From NCBI RefSeq assembly GCF_900108335.1, contig NZ_FNVT01000008.1, positions 186,001 through 250,000 on the forward strand: a stretch of 64,000 nt of DNA. The letters run 5' to 3'. Shown here one piece after another: positions 41,887 to 50,477 of this stretch. The position numbers were made by a program, and so were the translations under genes. This DNA comes from Nonomuraea solani (lineage in GTDB: Bacteria > Actinomycetota > Actinomycetes > Streptosporangiales > Streptosporangiaceae). Every line of letters starts with the position of its first letter. Positions within the stretch are counted from its first letter, which is position 1. A model generated the notes under the pieces. It was not told where the DNA came from. It saw nothing but the letters and a program-made list of their open reading frames with translations, and did not search any database.

Positions 41887-43920
41887 TCAGCTGACGGCGC
41901 ACTCCCCGCTGACCAGCCCGCAGTTCTGCGCCTTGGAGCCCTGCCCGGTGGCCGTGAACGAGACGTCGACCGACCCCCCGGCCGCCAGCGACTCCGACAG
42001 GTCCAGGATCAGCAGGTCGCCGTCCTGGGTCCATTCGGCGCCGTCCACGTCCATCACCTTGCCGTCGACCGGCACGGAGATCGTCGGACTCGCCAGCTCC
42101 TGCTGGGAGGTGTTCGAGAGCTGCAAGTCGGCCTTGTAGGTGGTCAGGCGCTGCGTGATCTTCTGCTGGACGTTCACCGAGCCCCCGCTGGGGCCCGACT
42201 CTAACGTGCCGGTGGGGTCGGGGATGACCGTCGGCGGGACGCCGGTGTCGGAGTCGTCGATGGTCGACGCCTCCGGGCTCGGCGACTCCGTGACCTCCTC
42301 TTCGGCCAGCGGCTCGTCCGTCGGCTCCTTCGTCGGCTTCGCGGACGCCTTCACCTTGGTCCTGGTGGGCGTCGGCGTGGCCGAGGTGGTGCGGCGCGGG
42401 GTCCGCACGCTGTACGAGGCCGTGGGCGTCGGAGTCACCGAGGGCTCGGTCTTCTCCTCCTCCGTCGGCTCCTCCTCCGGCGCGGCCTCCGACTCCTCCT
42501 CGACGGGCTCCTCCGAGGGATCGGGGGCCTGCTGGGAGCTGGGAGCCTGTACGGCGGCGCAGGACGTACCTTGGCACTTGGCGGCTTCGCCCGACGAGCT
42601 CATGAACTTGACGCCCGCCACGGTGCCGCCCAAGACGACGGCCACGGCCGCGACCGAGAGCAGCGCGACGCGGCCCTTGCCGCCGCCCACGGGCGCGGCG
42701 AGCACGTCGTCGTCTCCGCCACCGCCGCCACGCCCGCCCTTGCGGCGGCCGCGACGGCCCTTGGGCTCGTCGGCGTCGGTGTCGGACGACCAGCCGGAGT
42801 CGAGGAAGCCGGTCTCGGCGTTCGCCCAGGCCGGGGCCTGCTGAACGGCCGTCGGCTCGCCGGCCACCTTGATGTCGCCCGGCTCCGGCGGTCCGGCGGG
42901 CGCGTCGAATCTGGCGGTACGGTCCGAGGGCCCGTCGAAGGGCTCACGAGAATCGCCCTGTACGCCGAACGGCCCGGACCCGTCGAAGGGCCCCGGTCCG
43001 TCGAAAGGCCCAGGACGGTCACCCGGTCCGGGTCCAGGACGATCGAAAGGTCCCGGTCCATCGAAAGGTCCCGGACGGTCGGCCGGCCCGTTGAAGGCTC
43101 CTGGACGATCCCCAGGTCCGTTGAAGGCTCCCGGGCGATCCCCAGGTCCGTCGAACCCGCCGGCGTCGTCGAAGGAGTCCGGCCGGTCGAAGAAGGCGGT
43201 CTGGTTCAACGGGCCATCGAAGGGACCCGGCTGTCCCAGGCCACCCGGCGCGTCAGGCGTCGGCCGCCCATCCGGGCCGAGCGTCCTGCCTGGGCCTGGC
43301 ATCCCGCCAGGCCCACCAGGCCCGCCAGGGCCGGACATGCCGCCGGGGCCACCGGGACCGGGCATGCCACCAGGACCACCAGGACCCGGCATACCGCCAG
43401 GCCCACCGGGACCACCGGGACCGGGCATGCCACCGGGGCCGCCAGGACCACCGGGGCCGGGCATGCCGCCAGGGCCGCCGAAGACGGCCGTCTGGTCGGG
43501 TGGACCGTTGAAGGGGCCACTGGCAGGGCCAGGGCCGTCAAAGGGGCCCGAGCCGGGCGAAGGGTCCCACTCGGGCGGGCGGGCGAAGGCGCCCGTCGTC
43601 TCGAACGGAGCCGCCTCCTCACCTCTCCGCCCCGGCGGTGGCGTGAAGGCACCCGCGGGGTCATTGGCCGGTGGGAAGCCGGTGGCGGAGTCGTTGGGCA
43701 GCGCGAAGGCCCCGGTGACCTCGTACGGCTCCGATCGCGGGGCACGCGGCTGCGGCCCGTCGGTACGCCGTGGCATGGGAGCCCACTGGCCTGTCACCTC
43801 GGGCTGATCGGGCAGCGAGGGCCAGCCTGGCGGCTCTGCCTGCTCGTCAGGTCCCCAGAAAGCGCTACCGTTCCCCCGTTCATCCCCGTCATCGGATCCA
43901 CCTGTGCCGTGGCGGCCCAT
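41887..43920 (-). CDS. type II membrane protein with cytoplasmic collagen-like tract and CBM2-like outer domain
   Basis: 677 residues. Residues 1-145 are acidic and contain repeated (T)GAF motifs. Residues 149-211 are 21 unbroken Gly-X-Y triplets (GPG, GMP, one GMS). Residues 230-330 are FDGP/FNGP-DRPG repeats. A basic patch GRRGRRKGGRGGG (388-400) precedes one membrane helix (about 417-437). Outside follow a Cys pair (449, 454), a Pro/Glu/Thr/Ser stalk and a C-terminal beta domain of about 100 residues. That domain (KADLQLSNTSQQ, LDLSESLAAGGSVDVSFTATGQG) resembles family-2 carbohydrate-binding modules. No enzyme motif is present. It may link a cytoplasmic assembly to wall glycan. It starts 126 bp after thiL and is not seen between thiD and thiL in genomes I know. 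Confidence 0.8.
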   Translation of the reverse strand: MGRHGTGGSDDGDERGNGSAFWGPDEQAEPPGWPSLPDQPEVTGQWAPMPRRTDGPQPRAPRSEPYEVTGAFALPNDSATGFPPANDPAGAFTPPPGRRGEEAAPFETTGAFARPPEWDPSPGSGPFDGPGPASGPFNGPPDQTAVFGGPGGMPGPGGPGGPGGMPGPGGPGGPGGMPGPGGPGGMPGPGGPGGMSGPGGPGGPGGMPGPGRTLGPDGRPTPDAPGGLGQPGPFDGPLNQTAFFDRPDSFDDAGGFDGPGDRPGAFNGPGDRPGAFNGPADRPGPFDGPGPFDRPGPGPGDRPGPFDGPGPFDGSGPFGVQGDSREPFDGPSDRTARFDAPAGPPEPGDIKVAGEPTAVQQAPAWANAETGFLDSGWSSDTDADEPKGRRGRRKGGRGGGGGDDDVLAAPVGGGKGRVALLSVAAVAVVLGGTVAGVKFMSSSGEAAKCQGTSCAAVQAPSSQQAPDPSEEPVEEESEAAPEEEPTEEEKTEPSVTPTPTASYSVRTPRRTTSATPTPTRTKVKASAKPTKEPTDEPLAEEEVTESPSPEASTIDDSDTGVPPTVIPDPTGTLESGPSGGSVNVQQKITQRLTTYKADLQLSNTSQQELASPTISVPVDGKVMDVDGAEWTQDGDLLILDLSESLAAGGSVDVSFTATGQGSKAQNCGLVSGECAVS

Positions 43921-44045
43921 GGCTGCCCTTTCTTCCGGTTACAGTGGCCGCCAATCTTCATAACACCTTTACTACACCGCTGTCACAGCAATCCCGCTAG
44001 TCGTACCCCAAATCGGGAAAATATCACTTAAATCGGGACAACTCA

Positions 44046-45014
44046 TCACCCAAAGTGATCCCACCCGCGTTGCCCAATTTCACGCCCATACACCATGACC
44101 CCGTCACCCTCGACCACCCGGCCGACGATCTGCCACGGCGCCGGCAACCGTACCCCCGCCGGAAATGTCGCCGCCAGAGCGTGATCCTCGCCACCCGTGA
44201 GCACCCACTCCAGCGGATCGGCCCCGAGTTCCTTGGCCGCCGCCGCCACCGGCTCCGCCACCGCGAACGCCTGGGGATCCAGCTCGATCCGTACGCCGCT
44301 GTCCTCGGCGATGTGACCCAGGTCCTGCAGCAGGCCGTCGCTCACGTCCAGCATCGCGCTCGCGCCCAGCTCGGCCGCCTGCGGCCCGGACGCGTACGGA
44401 GGACAGGGCCTGCGATGCCCCTCCACGGCCGCGCGCAGCGGCGCGGAGTCCACCGGCGCGCCGGCCTCCAGCAGCGCCCAGCCGGCGGCGGAGTAGCCGA
44501 GCCGGCCCGCCACCGCCACCACATGCCCCGGCCTGGCGAAACAGCGCCGCACCGGCGCCCGGCCACCGAGGTCGCCCAGCGCGGTCACCCCGATGACGAC
44601 CAGGTCGCAGCGGGTGATGTCACCCCCGGCCACGCTCGCCCCGACCGCCGCGCACTCGTCGGCGAACCCGTCGGTCAGCGTGTCGAGCCACTCCAGGGGC
44701 AGGTCGGCCGGGATGCCGAGCCCCACCACGATGGACGTCGGCGTCGCGCCCATGGCGGCCACGTCGGCCAGGTTCTGAGCCGCGGCCTTGCGGCCCACGT
44801 CGTAGCCGCTGGACCAGTCGCGGCGGAAATGCCGGCCTTCGAGCAGCAGGTCCGTCGAGACCACCACGCGCCCGTCGGGCGCGCTGAGGATGGCGGCGTC
44901 ATCACCCGGACCGAGGATTACCGCCGCACCCTGGGGCAGACGTCCGGTAATCCGACTTACCACACCGAATTCGCCGAGATCTCCGACTGTGATGACGCAC
45001 CTCCTGACGCACAC
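44046..45014 (-). CDS. thiL: thiamine-monophosphate kinase
   Basis: About 322 residues, with ITVGDLGEFGVVSRIT at the start. Motifs are LGPGDDAAIL, VVSTDLLLEGRHFRRDW, DVAAMGATPTSIVVGLG, ASVAGGDIT, LDVSDGLLQDLGHI and LTGGEDHAL. It makes thiamine pyrophosphate from TMP. The start is uncertain. GTG 45014 is the nearest canonical in-frame codon but lacks a ribosome site. A perfect AGGAGG (45000-45005) sits 6 nt before an ATC codon at 44993, exactly where homologues begin. Confidence 0.93.
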   Translation of the reverse strand: MCVRRCVITVGDLGEFGVVSRITGRLPQGAAVILGPGDDAAILSAPDGRVVVSTDLLLEGRHFRRDWSSGYDVGRKAAAQNLADVAAMGATPTSIVVGLGIPADLPLEWLDTLTDGFADECAAVGASVAGGDITRCDLVVIGVTALGDLGGRAPVRRCFARPGHVVAVAGRLGYSAAGWALLEAGAPVDSAPLRAAVEGHRRPCPPYASGPQAAELGASAMLDVSDGLLQDLGHIAEDSGVRIELDPQAFAVAEPVAAAAKELGADPLEWVLTGGEDHALAATFPAGVRLPAPWQIVGRVVEGDGVMVYGREIGQRGWDHFG

Positions 45015-45061
45015 AGGGTACGGTGGCCATTCGGCGTGATCCAATCGCCCGGGAGGACGTT

Positions 45062-45295
45062 ATGGTGCAGGCCTACATCCTTATCCAGACCGAGGTCGGC
45101 AAGGCCGCCGCCGTGGCCCGTGAGATCGCCGGGATTCCCGGGGTCACGCAGGCCGAAGACGTGACGGGGCCCTACGACGTCATCGTGCGCGCTGAGGCCA
45201 ACAACGTCGATGAGCTGGGCAAGCTCGTCGTGGCCCAGATTCAGGCGGTGGAGGGCATCACCCGTACGCTGACGTGTCCGATCGTCCATATTTGA
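45062..45295 (+). CDS. stand-alone Lrp/AsnC ligand-binding (RAM) domain protein
   Basis: 77 residues: MVQAYILIQTEVGKAAAVAREI, GVTQAEDVTGPYDVIVRAEA, then a C-terminal strand ending CPIVHI. It is the Lrp effector/oligomerisation domain without any DNA-binding HTH. Such free RAM domains are common in actinobacteria beside thiL and may sense amino acids or modify full-length Lrp proteins. The ATG has GGGAGG 5 nt upstream. It is divergent from thiL and 13 bp before the lipoprotein gene, so the two are probably cotranscribed. Confidence 0.92.
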   Translation: MVQAYILIQTEVGKAAAVAREIAGIPGVTQAEDVTGPYDVIVRAEANNVDELGKLVVAQIQAVEGITRTLTCPIVHI

Positions 45296-45308
45296 AGGTA
45301 GTCGTCGC

Positions 45309-45728
45309 ATGCGTGCCGCCGCCGTCCTGCTCGTTCTCCTTGGCCTCGCCGGTTGCGGCGGCACCATCCAGGTCGAACCGCCCGTTCCGCAGGGCGAGGC
45401 GGTGGCGGCCTGCGACAAGCTCGCCACCCTGCTGCCCAGGACGCTGGACGGTGACGAGCGCAGCACATCCACGCCCGAGTCGCCATATGTCGCCATCTGG
45501 GGTGCGGGCACCATCGCGGTGCGCTGCGGCGTGCCCCGGCCCGCCAGGATGGCGCCCACCGACCGGCTCCAGGAGATCAGCGGCGTGGGCTGGTTCGCCG
45601 ATCCGGAAAAGCCCGCGTTGTTCACCGCCGTCACCGACACCGCGTACGTGGAGGTCACGGTAGGCGGCGAGCACGTCGCCGCCGAGGTGCTCGCCGACCT
45701 GTCGAAGCCGGTCGCCCAGATCGGGTGA
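45309..45728 (+). CDS. DUF3515 family lipoprotein
   Basis: 139 residues with signal peptide MRAAAVLLVLLGLAGC (lipobox Cys16). The mature part has EAVAACDKLATLLPRTLDG, YVAIWGAGTIAVRCGVPRP and ISGVGWFADPEKPALFTAVTDTAYVEVTV, which define DUF3515. The two mature cysteines may form a disulfide. The family is actinobacterial, cell-surface and of unknown role; its constant place next to ddl hints at a wall function, but this is inference only. It converges with ddl. Confidence 0.92.
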   Translation: MRAAAVLLVLLGLAGCGGTIQVEPPVPQGEAVAACDKLATLLPRTLDGDERSTSTPESPYVAIWGAGTIAVRCGVPRPARMAPTDRLQEISGVGWFADPEKPALFTAVTDTAYVEVTVGGEHVAAEVLADLSKPVAQIG

Positions 45729-45740
45729 CGCACGGGCCCC

Positions 45741-46835
45741 TCATCGAAGGCCGGGCGACCGCGACAGGGCGAGCTGGACGAGCCGGTCGACCAGCGCCGG
45801 ATAGGACACCCCCGAGGCCGCCCAGAGCTGCGGCGCCACCGACAGCGACGTGAAGCCGGGCATGGTGTTGATCTCGTTGAAGACCAGCTTGCCGTCGGGC
45901 GTGTAGAAGAAGTCCACCCGCGCGAGCCCCTCGCAGTCGAGGGCGTCGAACGCGCGCACGGCCATCGCCCGCAGCTCCTCGGCCGTCTCCTCGGGGATGT
46001 CGGCGGGCACGGTGAGCGACATCTGGTCGGGGTAGTACTTCGCCTCGAAGTCGAAGAAGTCCTGGCCGCCCTCGACCCGCACCTCGCCGGGCAGCGACGC
46101 GACGGCCGGCTCGTCGCCCGGCGACTGCAGGACCGCGCACTCGATCTCGCGGCCGGCGATCGCGGCCTCGATGAGCACCTTGGGGTCGTGCTGCCTGGCG
46201 AACTCGACGGCCGCCTCCAGCTCCGACTGGTCCGTGGCCTTGGAGATGCCCTGCGACGAGCCCGCCCTGGCCGGCTTGACGAACACCGGGTAGCCGAGCT
46301 CCCCGGCCTCCTTGAGCACGCGGTCGCGGTTGAGCCGCCAGTCGCGGTCGCGTACGACCACGTAGCGGCCCGTCGGCAGCCCCTCGGCGGCCATGACGGT
46401 CTTCATGTGGGCCTTGTCCATGCCGACGGCGCTGGCCAGCACGCCGGAGCCGACGTAACGCACGCCGGCCATCTCCAGCAGCCCCTGGATGGTGCCGTCC
46501 TCGGCGAACGGCCCGTGCATCACGGGGAACACCACGTCGACCTCGCCCAGCTCCACCGGGATGCTGCCGGGGTCGTAGGCCACCAGCGCGTTGCCGCCGG
46601 AGGGCAGCGCCAGCGCCGCTCCCGTGGTGTCGACGACCGGCAGCTCGCCGGCCTCGATGGCGTACCGCTGGTCGGAAGCGGCCAGCACCCACCTGCCGTC
46701 CTGGGCGATCCCGATGGGGATCACCTCGTACTTGCTCCTGTCGATCGCATCCAGAACGCTGCCCGCGCCCATCAGGGACACGGCATGCTCGGAATTGCGG
46801 CCTCCGAAAACGACGGCGACGCGTGGCTTGCTCAT
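45741..46835 (-). CDS. ddl: D-alanine--D-alanine ligase
   Basis: 364 residues from ATG 46835 (MSKPRVAVVFGGRNSEHAVSL). ATP-grasp features are VMHGPFAEDGTIQGLLEMAGVRYVGSGVLASAVGMDK, PVFVKPARAGSSQGI, and the metal-binding end LARVDFFYTPDGKLVFNEINTMPGFTSLS. It makes the D-Ala-D-Ala dipeptide for peptidoglycan; the product is as in ordinary Ddl, since no VanA-type change is apparent to me. It lies just downstream of gpsA on the same strand with a 64-bp gap. Confidence 0.96.
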   Translation of the reverse strand: MSKPRVAVVFGGRNSEHAVSLMGAGSVLDAIDRSKYEVIPIGIAQDGRWVLAASDQRYAIEAGELPVVDTTGAALALPSGGNALVAYDPGSIPVELGEVDVVFPVMHGPFAEDGTIQGLLEMAGVRYVGSGVLASAVGMDKAHMKTVMAAEGLPTGRYVVVRDRDWRLNRDRVLKEAGELGYPVFVKPARAGSSQGISKATDQSELEAAVEFARQHDPKVLIEAAIAGREIECAVLQSPGDEPAVASLPGEVRVEGGQDFFDFEAKYYPDQMSLTVPADIPEETAEELRAMAVRAFDALDCEGLARVDFFYTPDGKLVFNEINTMPGFTSLSVAPQLWAASGVSYPALVDRLVQLALSRSPGLR

Positions 46836-46899
46836 GGTGTCCGAATCTACCGGGGTGTCCGGGTCACAGCGAGCCGAGCACGCCGGAGCCGGGTCATTC

Positions 46900-47910
46900 T
46901 CACAGCCCGTAACGCTCCGGTTTGGGGGAACGGGACATGAGCAACATGCCCGCCTCGGCCGGTGACACCCCGTCGTGGACGACCCCGACGACGACCTCGG
47001 TGATCGGCATCTCCACGTCGTGCTTTCTGGCCAGCTCAAGGACGGACTCGCAGGATTTCACGCCCTCGGCGGTCTGCCTGGTGGCGGCCACGACCTCCTC
47101 CAGGGTCATGCCCCTGCCGAGGTTCTCGCCGAAGGTACGGTTGCGGGACAGCGGTGACGTACACGTGGCCACGAGGTCGCCCATGCCGGCGAGCCCCGCG
47201 AACGTGTGCGGGTCGGCCCCGAGCGCGGCGCCCAGCCGGGAGATCTCGGCCAGCCCCCTGGTGATGAGCATGGCGCTGACGTTGTCGCCCATGCCCATGC
47301 CCGCGGAGACACCCACGGCCAGCGCGATCACGTTCTTGACGGCGCCGCCGAGCTCGACCCCGACCACGTCGGGGTTGGTGTACGGGCGGAACCACGGCGG
47401 CAGGTGGCAGATCGCCTGGAGCCGCTCGGCGACCGACTCGTCGGTGCAGGCCACCACGGTGGCGGCGGGCTGGCGCTGGGCGATCTCCTTGGCCAGGTTG
47501 GGGCCGGAGACGACCGCGACGCGCTCCTCGGGCACCTCGGCCACCTCGCGGATCACCTCGCTCATCCGTTTGGTCGTGCCCAGCTCGACGCCCTTCATGA
47601 GGCTGACCAGGACGGCGTCCTTGGGGATGTACGGGCGCCAGGCGGCCAGGTTGGGCCGCAGTTGCTGCGACGGCACGGCCAGCACCACGAAGTCGGCCCC
47701 GTGGAGCGCCCGCTCGGGGTCGGTCGTGGCCCGCATCGTGGCCGGAAGTCGCAGGTCGGGCAGGTAGTCGGGATTGACGTGGTCGCGGTCGATCGCCTCG
47801 ACCAGCTCCGGCCTGCGCCCCCACAGCGTGACCTCGTTGCCCGCCTCCGCCAGGATCATGGCGAACGTGGTGCCCCACATGCCCGTACCGAATACGGCAA
47901 CCTTCGTCAT
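46900..47910 (-). CDS. gpsA: glycerol-3-phosphate dehydrogenase [NAD(P)+]
   Basis: 336 residues. The Rossmann loop is VFGTGMWGTTFAMILAEAG; catalytic and substrate-binding regions are LVSLMKGVE, VVSGPNLAKEIAQ, GGAVKNVIALAVGVSAGMGMGDNVSAMLITRGLAEI and SRNRTFGENLGRG. It makes sn-glycerol-3-phosphate for phospholipids. It follows the plsC-type acyltransferase with a 4-bp gap, so the two steps of phospholipid initiation are cotranscribed. Confidence 0.96.
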   Translation of the reverse strand: MTKVAVFGTGMWGTTFAMILAEAGNEVTLWGRRPELVEAIDRDHVNPDYLPDLRLPATMRATTDPERALHGADFVVLAVPSQQLRPNLAAWRPYIPKDAVLVSLMKGVELGTTKRMSEVIREVAEVPEERVAVVSGPNLAKEIAQRQPAATVVACTDESVAERLQAICHLPPWFRPYTNPDVVGVELGGAVKNVIALAVGVSAGMGMGDNVSAMLITRGLAEISRLGAALGADPHTFAGLAGMGDLVATCTSPLSRNRTFGENLGRGMTLEEVVAATRQTAEGVKSCESVLELARKHDVEMPITEVVVGVVHDGVSPAEAGMLLMSRSPKPERYGL

Positions 47911-47914
47911 GCCA

Positions 47915-48625
47915 TCACCGTCCAGCGGGATCGTAGGGAGTCTCCGGGGCCCTCTCGCCCCGGAGCTCGGCGAGCTGAGCGGTGATCGCCGCCATGATGT
48001 CGGCCGTCGCCTCGCGCAGCACGTCGGCGTGCGGTGACTTGCCCGCGTATTTCGACAGGTCCACCGGCGGCCCCACGGTCACGTGGAACGTCTTGCGGGG
48101 GAACAGCCTGGGCTTCTTCTCTCCGTACGGCAGCAGCTCCTGAGCCCCCCAGTGTGCCACCGGGATCACCCGCGCGCCGCTCTCCAGCGCCAGCCGCGCC
48201 ACGCCCGTCTTGCCCACCATGGGCCACAGTCCTGGATCGCGGGTGCACGTGCCCTCCGGGTAGAACAGGATCGCGCAGCCGTCGTCGAGCCGCTCCGCCG
48301 AGACGCGCAGCGACCTGGCGGCCTCGCTGCTGTCGCGGTCGACGGGGATGGCCAGCAGCCCCCGCACGGCCTTGCCCAGGAGGGGCACCTTGAACAGCGC
48401 GGACTTGGCGAGAATGACCGGCCAGCGGCCGTTGTTGTAGAGGAAGTGCGTGAGCAGGATGGGGTCGGCCCAGGAGAGATGGTTGGCGGCGATGATCACG
48501 CCGCCGGTGCGGGGCATGCGATCCCCGTTGCGCCAATCTCTCTTGACCAGGAGCCGCGACAGGGGTTTCACGATGACTACTGCCAGGGTTTCCCAGAAAC
48601 GCGATGGTCGCGTGGGGCGGCTCAT
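47915..48625 (-). CDS. 1-acylglycerol-3-phosphate acyltransferase (PlsC family)
   Basis: About 236 residues from MSRPTRPSRFWETLAVV. The acyltransferase motifs are NHLSWADPILLTHFL (block I, H-x4-D) and LFYPEGTCTRDPGLWPMVGKTGVARLAL (blocks II-III), with VIPVAHWGAQELLPYG after. There is no clear transmembrane helix beyond an amphipathic N-terminus. It esterifies lysophosphatidate at the membrane. It precedes gpsA in the same operon, as is standard in actinobacteria. It is divergent from cofC. Confidence 0.92.
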   Translation of the reverse strand: MSRPTRPSRFWETLAVVIVKPLSRLLVKRDWRNGDRMPRTGGVIIAANHLSWADPILLTHFLYNNGRWPVILAKSALFKVPLLGKAVRGLLAIPVDRDSSEAARSLRVSAERLDDGCAILFYPEGTCTRDPGLWPMVGKTGVARLALESGARVIPVAHWGAQELLPYGEKKPRLFPRKTFHVTVGPPVDLSKYAGKSPHADVLREATADIMAAITAQLAELRGERAPETPYDPAGR

Positions 48626-48705
48626 GGTCTCCTCCAGCAGGTGCGGGCTGCGCCCCAAGTCTCCCGGTTGGCCGCTTGGGATGTCGAGGCGCGATGCTTA
48701 AGCCT

Positions 48706-49341
48706 ATGAGCAACCGCTGGTCACTGGTCATTCCGGTGAAGACGCTGGTCGCGGCGAAGACGCGGCTGGCCGCCGCGACGGGCCCGCACCGCACCAGGCT
48801 GGCCGTCGCCGTGGCGAGTGACACGGTGGCGGCGGCGCTGGGCTGCCCGCTGGTCGCGCGGGTGATCGTGGTCACGGCCGACCCCGCCGCCGCGGGGCCG
48901 CTGGGCGCGCTGGGCGCCGACGTGGTGCCCGACCCCGATCGCGGGCTGAACACCGCCCTGCGTACGGGTGCCGCGCACGCCACGCGACTGGCGCCCGGCG
49001 ACGCGGTGGGGGCGCTGCAGGCCGACCTGCCCGCGCTGCGGCCGGCCGAGCTGGGGCTGGCGCTGGCGGCCGCGGCCGAGTTCGACCAGTCGTTCGTGCC
49101 GGACGCGCTCGACGTGGGGACGACCTTTTACGGGGTACGGCCGGGGGTCCCGTTCGCGCCGCGGTTCGGCGGGGAGTCGCGGGCCAAACACCTGGCCGGT
49201 GGGGCGAAGGAGCTGTGCGTGCCGGGGATCGACTCGGTCAGGCGCGACGTGGACACGCCCGACGACCTGCGCGCGGCCATCGCGCTGGGGCTGGGCGCGC
49301 ACACGGCGGCGGTCGTACGCGAACTGTGGCCGGACGCCTGA
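48706..49341 (+). CDS. cofC: 2-phospho-L-lactate/phosphoenolpyruvate guanylyltransferase (F420 biosynthesis)
   Basis: 211 residues from MSNRWSLVIPVKTLVAAKTRLA. The family core includes IVVTADPAAAGPLGALGADVVPDP, LNTALRTGAAHA, LQADLPALRPAELGLAL and TTFYGVRPGVPFAPRFGGESRAKHLAGG. It activates phospholactate or PEP with GTP for coenzyme F420, made by most actinobacteria. This gene is also called fbiD. Longer upstream starts lack homology. Confidence 0.94.
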   Translation: MSNRWSLVIPVKTLVAAKTRLAAATGPHRTRLAVAVASDTVAAALGCPLVARVIVVTADPAAAGPLGALGADVVPDPDRGLNTALRTGAAHATRLAPGDAVGALQADLPALRPAELGLALAAAAEFDQSFVPDALDVGTTFYGVRPGVPFAPRFGGESRAKHLAGGAKELCVPGIDSVRRDVDTPDDLRAAIALGLGAHTAAVVRELWPDA

Positions 49342-49344
49342 CCC

Positions 49345-49770
49345 TCATCCGGTCGTTCTCTTGATGGCGGGGGCGGTGACGACGGCGAGGTAGGACAGGC
49401 CGAGGCTCATCTGGGCGATGTCGAAGAACACGCTGCCCACGCCCAGCACCAGCGCGACCGCGTACAGGTGGGGCAGGCCCAGCGCCCCCTGCCAGGCGGC
49501 GGCCGGGACGCTCAGCAGCGCCACGCCCCTGACCAGGTCGGACCAGACCAGGATCGGACGGCGCCGCCACCGGTCCACCCAGACCCCGGCGGGCAGCCCC
49601 ACCACTAGGAACGCGGCCGTCTGGACGGCGGACAGCAGGCCGAGCTGGAGGGCGCCGGCGTGCAGCGTGAGCACGGCGGTCAGCGGCAGGGCGACGATCG
49701 TGACCTGGGTGCCGATCTGGGTGACGCCGTTCGCCCAGACGAAGCGCCGGAAATCGCCCCGCGGGCCCAT
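49345..49770 (-). pseudogene. truncated MFS transporter
   Basis: The 141-residue product covers only the first four helices of an MFS protein (FRRFVWANGVTQIGTQVTIVALPL, AAFLVVGLPAGVWVDRWRRRPILVWSDLVRG, VALVLGVGSVFFDIAQ). It then jumps to a short unrelated tail AIKRTTG. Full members have about 400 residues and twelve helices. The N-terminus and motif A are intact with normal codon use. I interpret it as a 3'-deleted remnant. A functional four-helix mini-protein is unlikely but not excluded. Confidence 0.7.
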
Positions 49771-49824
49771 GCCGGTGATCCTGCGTGCTCGCCGCGCCGG
49801 CCGGCAACCGATTACTCTGGTCGC

Positions 49825-50031
49825 GTGCAGGCGACCGTACGCAGCTTCGACGAGACCACGCGCTCGGGCACCGTCTTTCTCGACGACGGAAGCGTCCTCG
49901 CGTTCGGCACCTCCGCCTTCGACGCCGGCCCGCTGCGGCTGCTGCGTTCGGGTCAGCGGGTCAATCTCGTGGCGTCCGGCGGGGAAATCACCTACATCAC
50001 CTTGTCCACCTTTCCCGTGCCGGACGCCTGA
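49825..50031 (+). CDS. cold-shock-domain-like small protein
   Basis: 68 residues from a GTG: VQATVRSFDETTRSGTVFLDDG, AFDAGPLRLLRSGQRVNLV, ITYITLSTFPVPDA. The five-strand OB pattern resembles cold-shock proteins but lacks the classic RNP-1 (KGFGFI) aromatic patch, as in a divergent actinobacterial subgroup. It probably binds single-stranded nucleic acid weakly, if at all. It is followed by a bidirectional hairpin shared with hup. Confidence 0.75.
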   Translation: MQATVRSFDETTRSGTVFLDDGSVLAFGTSAFDAGPLRLLRSGQRVNLVASGGEITYITLSTFPVPDA

Positions 50032-50039
50032 AATGCGGA

Positions 50040-50063
50040 ACGCCCGGGCCGTGGCCCGGGCGT
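50040..50063. terminator. bidirectional GC hairpin between the cold-shock-like gene and hup
   Basis: ACGCCCGGGCC-gt-GGCCCGGGCGT is a perfect 11-bp stem between two convergent genes. Outer GCGGA/TCCGC bases extend it. T-rich sequence (tttacttcttctt) flanks it to the right. Confidence 0.7.
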
Positions 50064-50078
50064 GCTGGTCCGCTGGAT

Positions 50079-50378
50079 TTACTTCTTCTTACCTATTTTC
50101 TTGCCGCCCTCGTTGACCAGGTCCTTGAAATCGGAACCGGGCCGGAACTTGGGCGCCCAGCTCTCCGCGACGTTGATTTCCGCGCCGGTCGACGGATTGC
50201 GGGCGGTGCGGGCGGGCTTGTGCACCATCTCGAACGCCCCGAAGCCTGTGATCGAGACCTTGTCGCCGGCGGCGACGGCCTTCTGGATGGCCTCGATGAC
50301 CGCATTTACGGCCTCGGTGCCCGTCTTCCTGTCGCCCACCCGATCCGCGATGGCGTCGACGAGTTCTCGCTTGTTCAT
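50079..50378 (-). CDS. DNA-binding protein HU
   Basis: 99 residues. MNKRELVDAIADRVGDRKTGTEAVNAVIEAI forms the helical base and KVSITGFGAFEMVHKPARTARNPSTGAEINVAESWAPKFRPG forms the beta arm with the conserved RNP turn. It bends and compacts DNA as a dimer. It is the short HupA-type protein without the long Lys/Ala tail of mycobacterial-type HupB, which is expected elsewhere in the genome. It is a single gene next to leuD. Confidence 0.96.
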   Translation of the reverse strand: MNKRELVDAIADRVGDRKTGTEAVNAVIEAIQKAVAAGDKVSITGFGAFEMVHKPARTARNPSTGAEINVAESWAPKFRPGSDFKDLVNEGGKKIGKKK

Positions 50379-50477
50379 GAAAGTCCTGCTCCCCCAGTTA
50401 CGGCTCGGGGTTCCAGCTCACGACTTCGACGTAGAAACCCCTTACGCGCTTGAAAGTAGGCGGGATCGCGGGGGAAC

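Noticed and set aside
43288..43476. Short GC-rich repeats that could look like a CRISPR or intergenic repeat array
   Set aside because: They encode in-frame Gly-X-Y triplets inside a gene; there are no spacers of uniform length.
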